Positions 14,574 through 15,190 of a stretch of DNA of 15,190 nt are shown piece after piece. Under the pieces are notes generated by a model that ran no database searches, was not told where the DNA came from, and saw nothing but the letters and a program-made list of their open reading frames with translations. The DNA is taken from the NCBI GenBank assembly GCA_019348365.1, contig JAHWJO010000046.1, positions 1 through 15,190 of the forward strand, given 5' to 3'. The translations under genes and the position numbers were made by a program. The number at the start of each line of letters is the position of its first letter. Positions within the stretch are counted from its first letter, which is position 1. The DNA comes from Armatimonadota bacterium. GTDB taxonomy: Bacteria > Armatimonadota > DTGP01 > JAHWJO01.

Positions 14574-15190
14574 ATGGCTCATCCGCTGCGTGGCAGAGAC
14601 CCCCTTGCGAAGCGACGCTTACATCGGATACTCCTTTTCCCATGCATTTTTACCCTAGGGTGTGCGATCCTTCTAATCGCCCCGGCGGCTCGCGCCGAAT
14701 CGATCTTCTCCTATCGTCAGGAGTTCCCCATGGCGAAGCCCCCGGTCATGGTCGGGGATTTTAACGTGGACGGGCGAGCCGATCTCGTCACCGTCGAATC
14801 GGGCGGTACAGAGAGTCTGGTCTTTGTCTGGCCGGGCAAGCGGGAGGGAGTCTTCAGCCGTCGGCTGCTGTCCCGTGTTCCGCCATTGGACGCCCGATTG
14901 CTCTTGAAAGGAGATTTTAACCGGGACGGAAAGCCGGACCTGGCCGCCGCGAATCCCGGCGGCAGTGAGATCGTCCTTTTAACGGGCATGGGCGATGGGA
15001 CGTTCCGATCCGGCCCGCCCTTAGATATCGAAAAAGGCTCTGAAGGATCGTATAAAACGGACTATGTGGGCGCGGGCGACTTCGACGGGGATAAGATTCC
15101 GGACCTCCTCGTCCGGAGGACCGCCACCCTGAACGATCCTCAAGAGTGGAAAGTCTACCATGGAAACGGAGATGGGGATTTTGGTCAAGT
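14574..15190 (+). CDS. Secreted FG-GAP/VCBS repeat protein, 3'-truncated by the window edge
   Basis: N-terminal 205 codons of a predicted exported beta-propeller protein; the frame is open to the end of the window. The start ATG lies 8 nt after a strong GGGGAGGA. The signal peptide has a basic start (RGRDPLAKRRLHR), a hydrophobic core (ILLFPCIFTLGCAILLIAP) and an AARA|E cleavage site near residue 41. The mature part has FG-GAP-type units with calcium-binding loops: GDFNVDGRADLV (about 61-72), GDFNRDGKPDLA (about 113-124), GDFDGDKIPDLL (about 168-179) and NGDGDFG near the end. Such repeats fold as blades of an integrin-alpha-like propeller and occur in surface adhesins and secreted enzymes; what this one binds is unknown. 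Codon use includes many TTT, TTA, CTT, GAT and AAA codons, less GC-biased than the neighbouring genes. The missing C-terminus could hold an enzymatic or anchoring domain. Confidence 0.9.
   Translation, partial: MAHPLRGRDPLAKRRLHRILLFPCIFTLGCAILLIAPAARAESIFSYRQEFPMAKPPVMVGDFNVDGRADLVTVESGGTESLVFVWPGKREGVFSRRLLSRVPPLDARLLLKGDFNRDGKPDLAAANPGGSEIVLLTGMGDGTFRSGPPLDIEKGSEGSYKTDYVGAGDFDGDKIPDLLVRRTATLNDPQEWKVYHGNGDGDFGQ

Overview
This is a window from a GC-rich genome (mid-60s % by eye) with strong Shine-Dalgarno sites (AAGGAGGT, GGGAGG, AAAGGAG), several secreted proteins with Sec-type signal peptides, and GTG/TTG starts. It looks like a diderm bacterium, probably an uncultured lineage. The mix of CehA/McbA-like hydrolase, CPBP proteases, TPR + M48 pair, bacterial inositol oxygenase, heptanucleotide repeats and palindromic intergenic elements would suit groups such as Armatimonadota, Gemmatimonadota or Chloroflexota. 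That placement is a guess, and nothing in the window fixes the phylum. No rRNA, tRNA, CRISPR array, phage gene or transposase gene was seen.

Layout. (1) 2-2164, +: the 3' three-quarters of phosphoenolpyruvate carboxylase, cut by the window edge. (2) 2407-6056, +: a two-gene, translationally coupled unit of a secreted TPR protein and a secreted M48 metalloprotease with an extra C-terminal beta-rich domain. It is preceded by a hairpin-bearing leader, and the TPR protein carries a 7-bp tandem repeat just after its signal peptide. (3) 6057-6250: a gap between convergent genes holding a 79-bp inverted-repeat element. (4) 9905-6251, -: a CehA/McbA-like metallohydrolase followed 22 bp later by threonine synthase. 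(5) 10055-12017, +: two tandem CPBP intramembrane proteases overlapping by 26 bp. (6) 12997-12038, -: an acetamidase/formamidase-family protein, convergent with the CPBP pair. (7) 12998-13516: an intergenic region carrying a 208-bp MITE-like element with imperfect terminal inverted repeats and a possible 7-bp target duplication. (8) 13517-14446, +: myo-inositol oxygenase with all diiron ligands. (9) 14574 to the end, +: the N-terminal part of a secreted FG-GAP/VCBS repeat protein.

How it fits together. Most of the window is ordinary chromosomal metabolism (PEP carboxylase feeding oxaloacetate, threonine synthase, inositol oxygenase, amidase) mixed with envelope functions (TPR/M48 pair, CPBP proteases, FG-GAP protein). 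I see no clear new multi-gene defence or biosynthetic system. The observations most worth checking are the two non-coding mobile-like elements, the in-frame heptanucleotide repeat, the split BepA-like TPR/M48 pair with its added domain, the tandem CPBP duplication and the bacterial inositol oxygenase.
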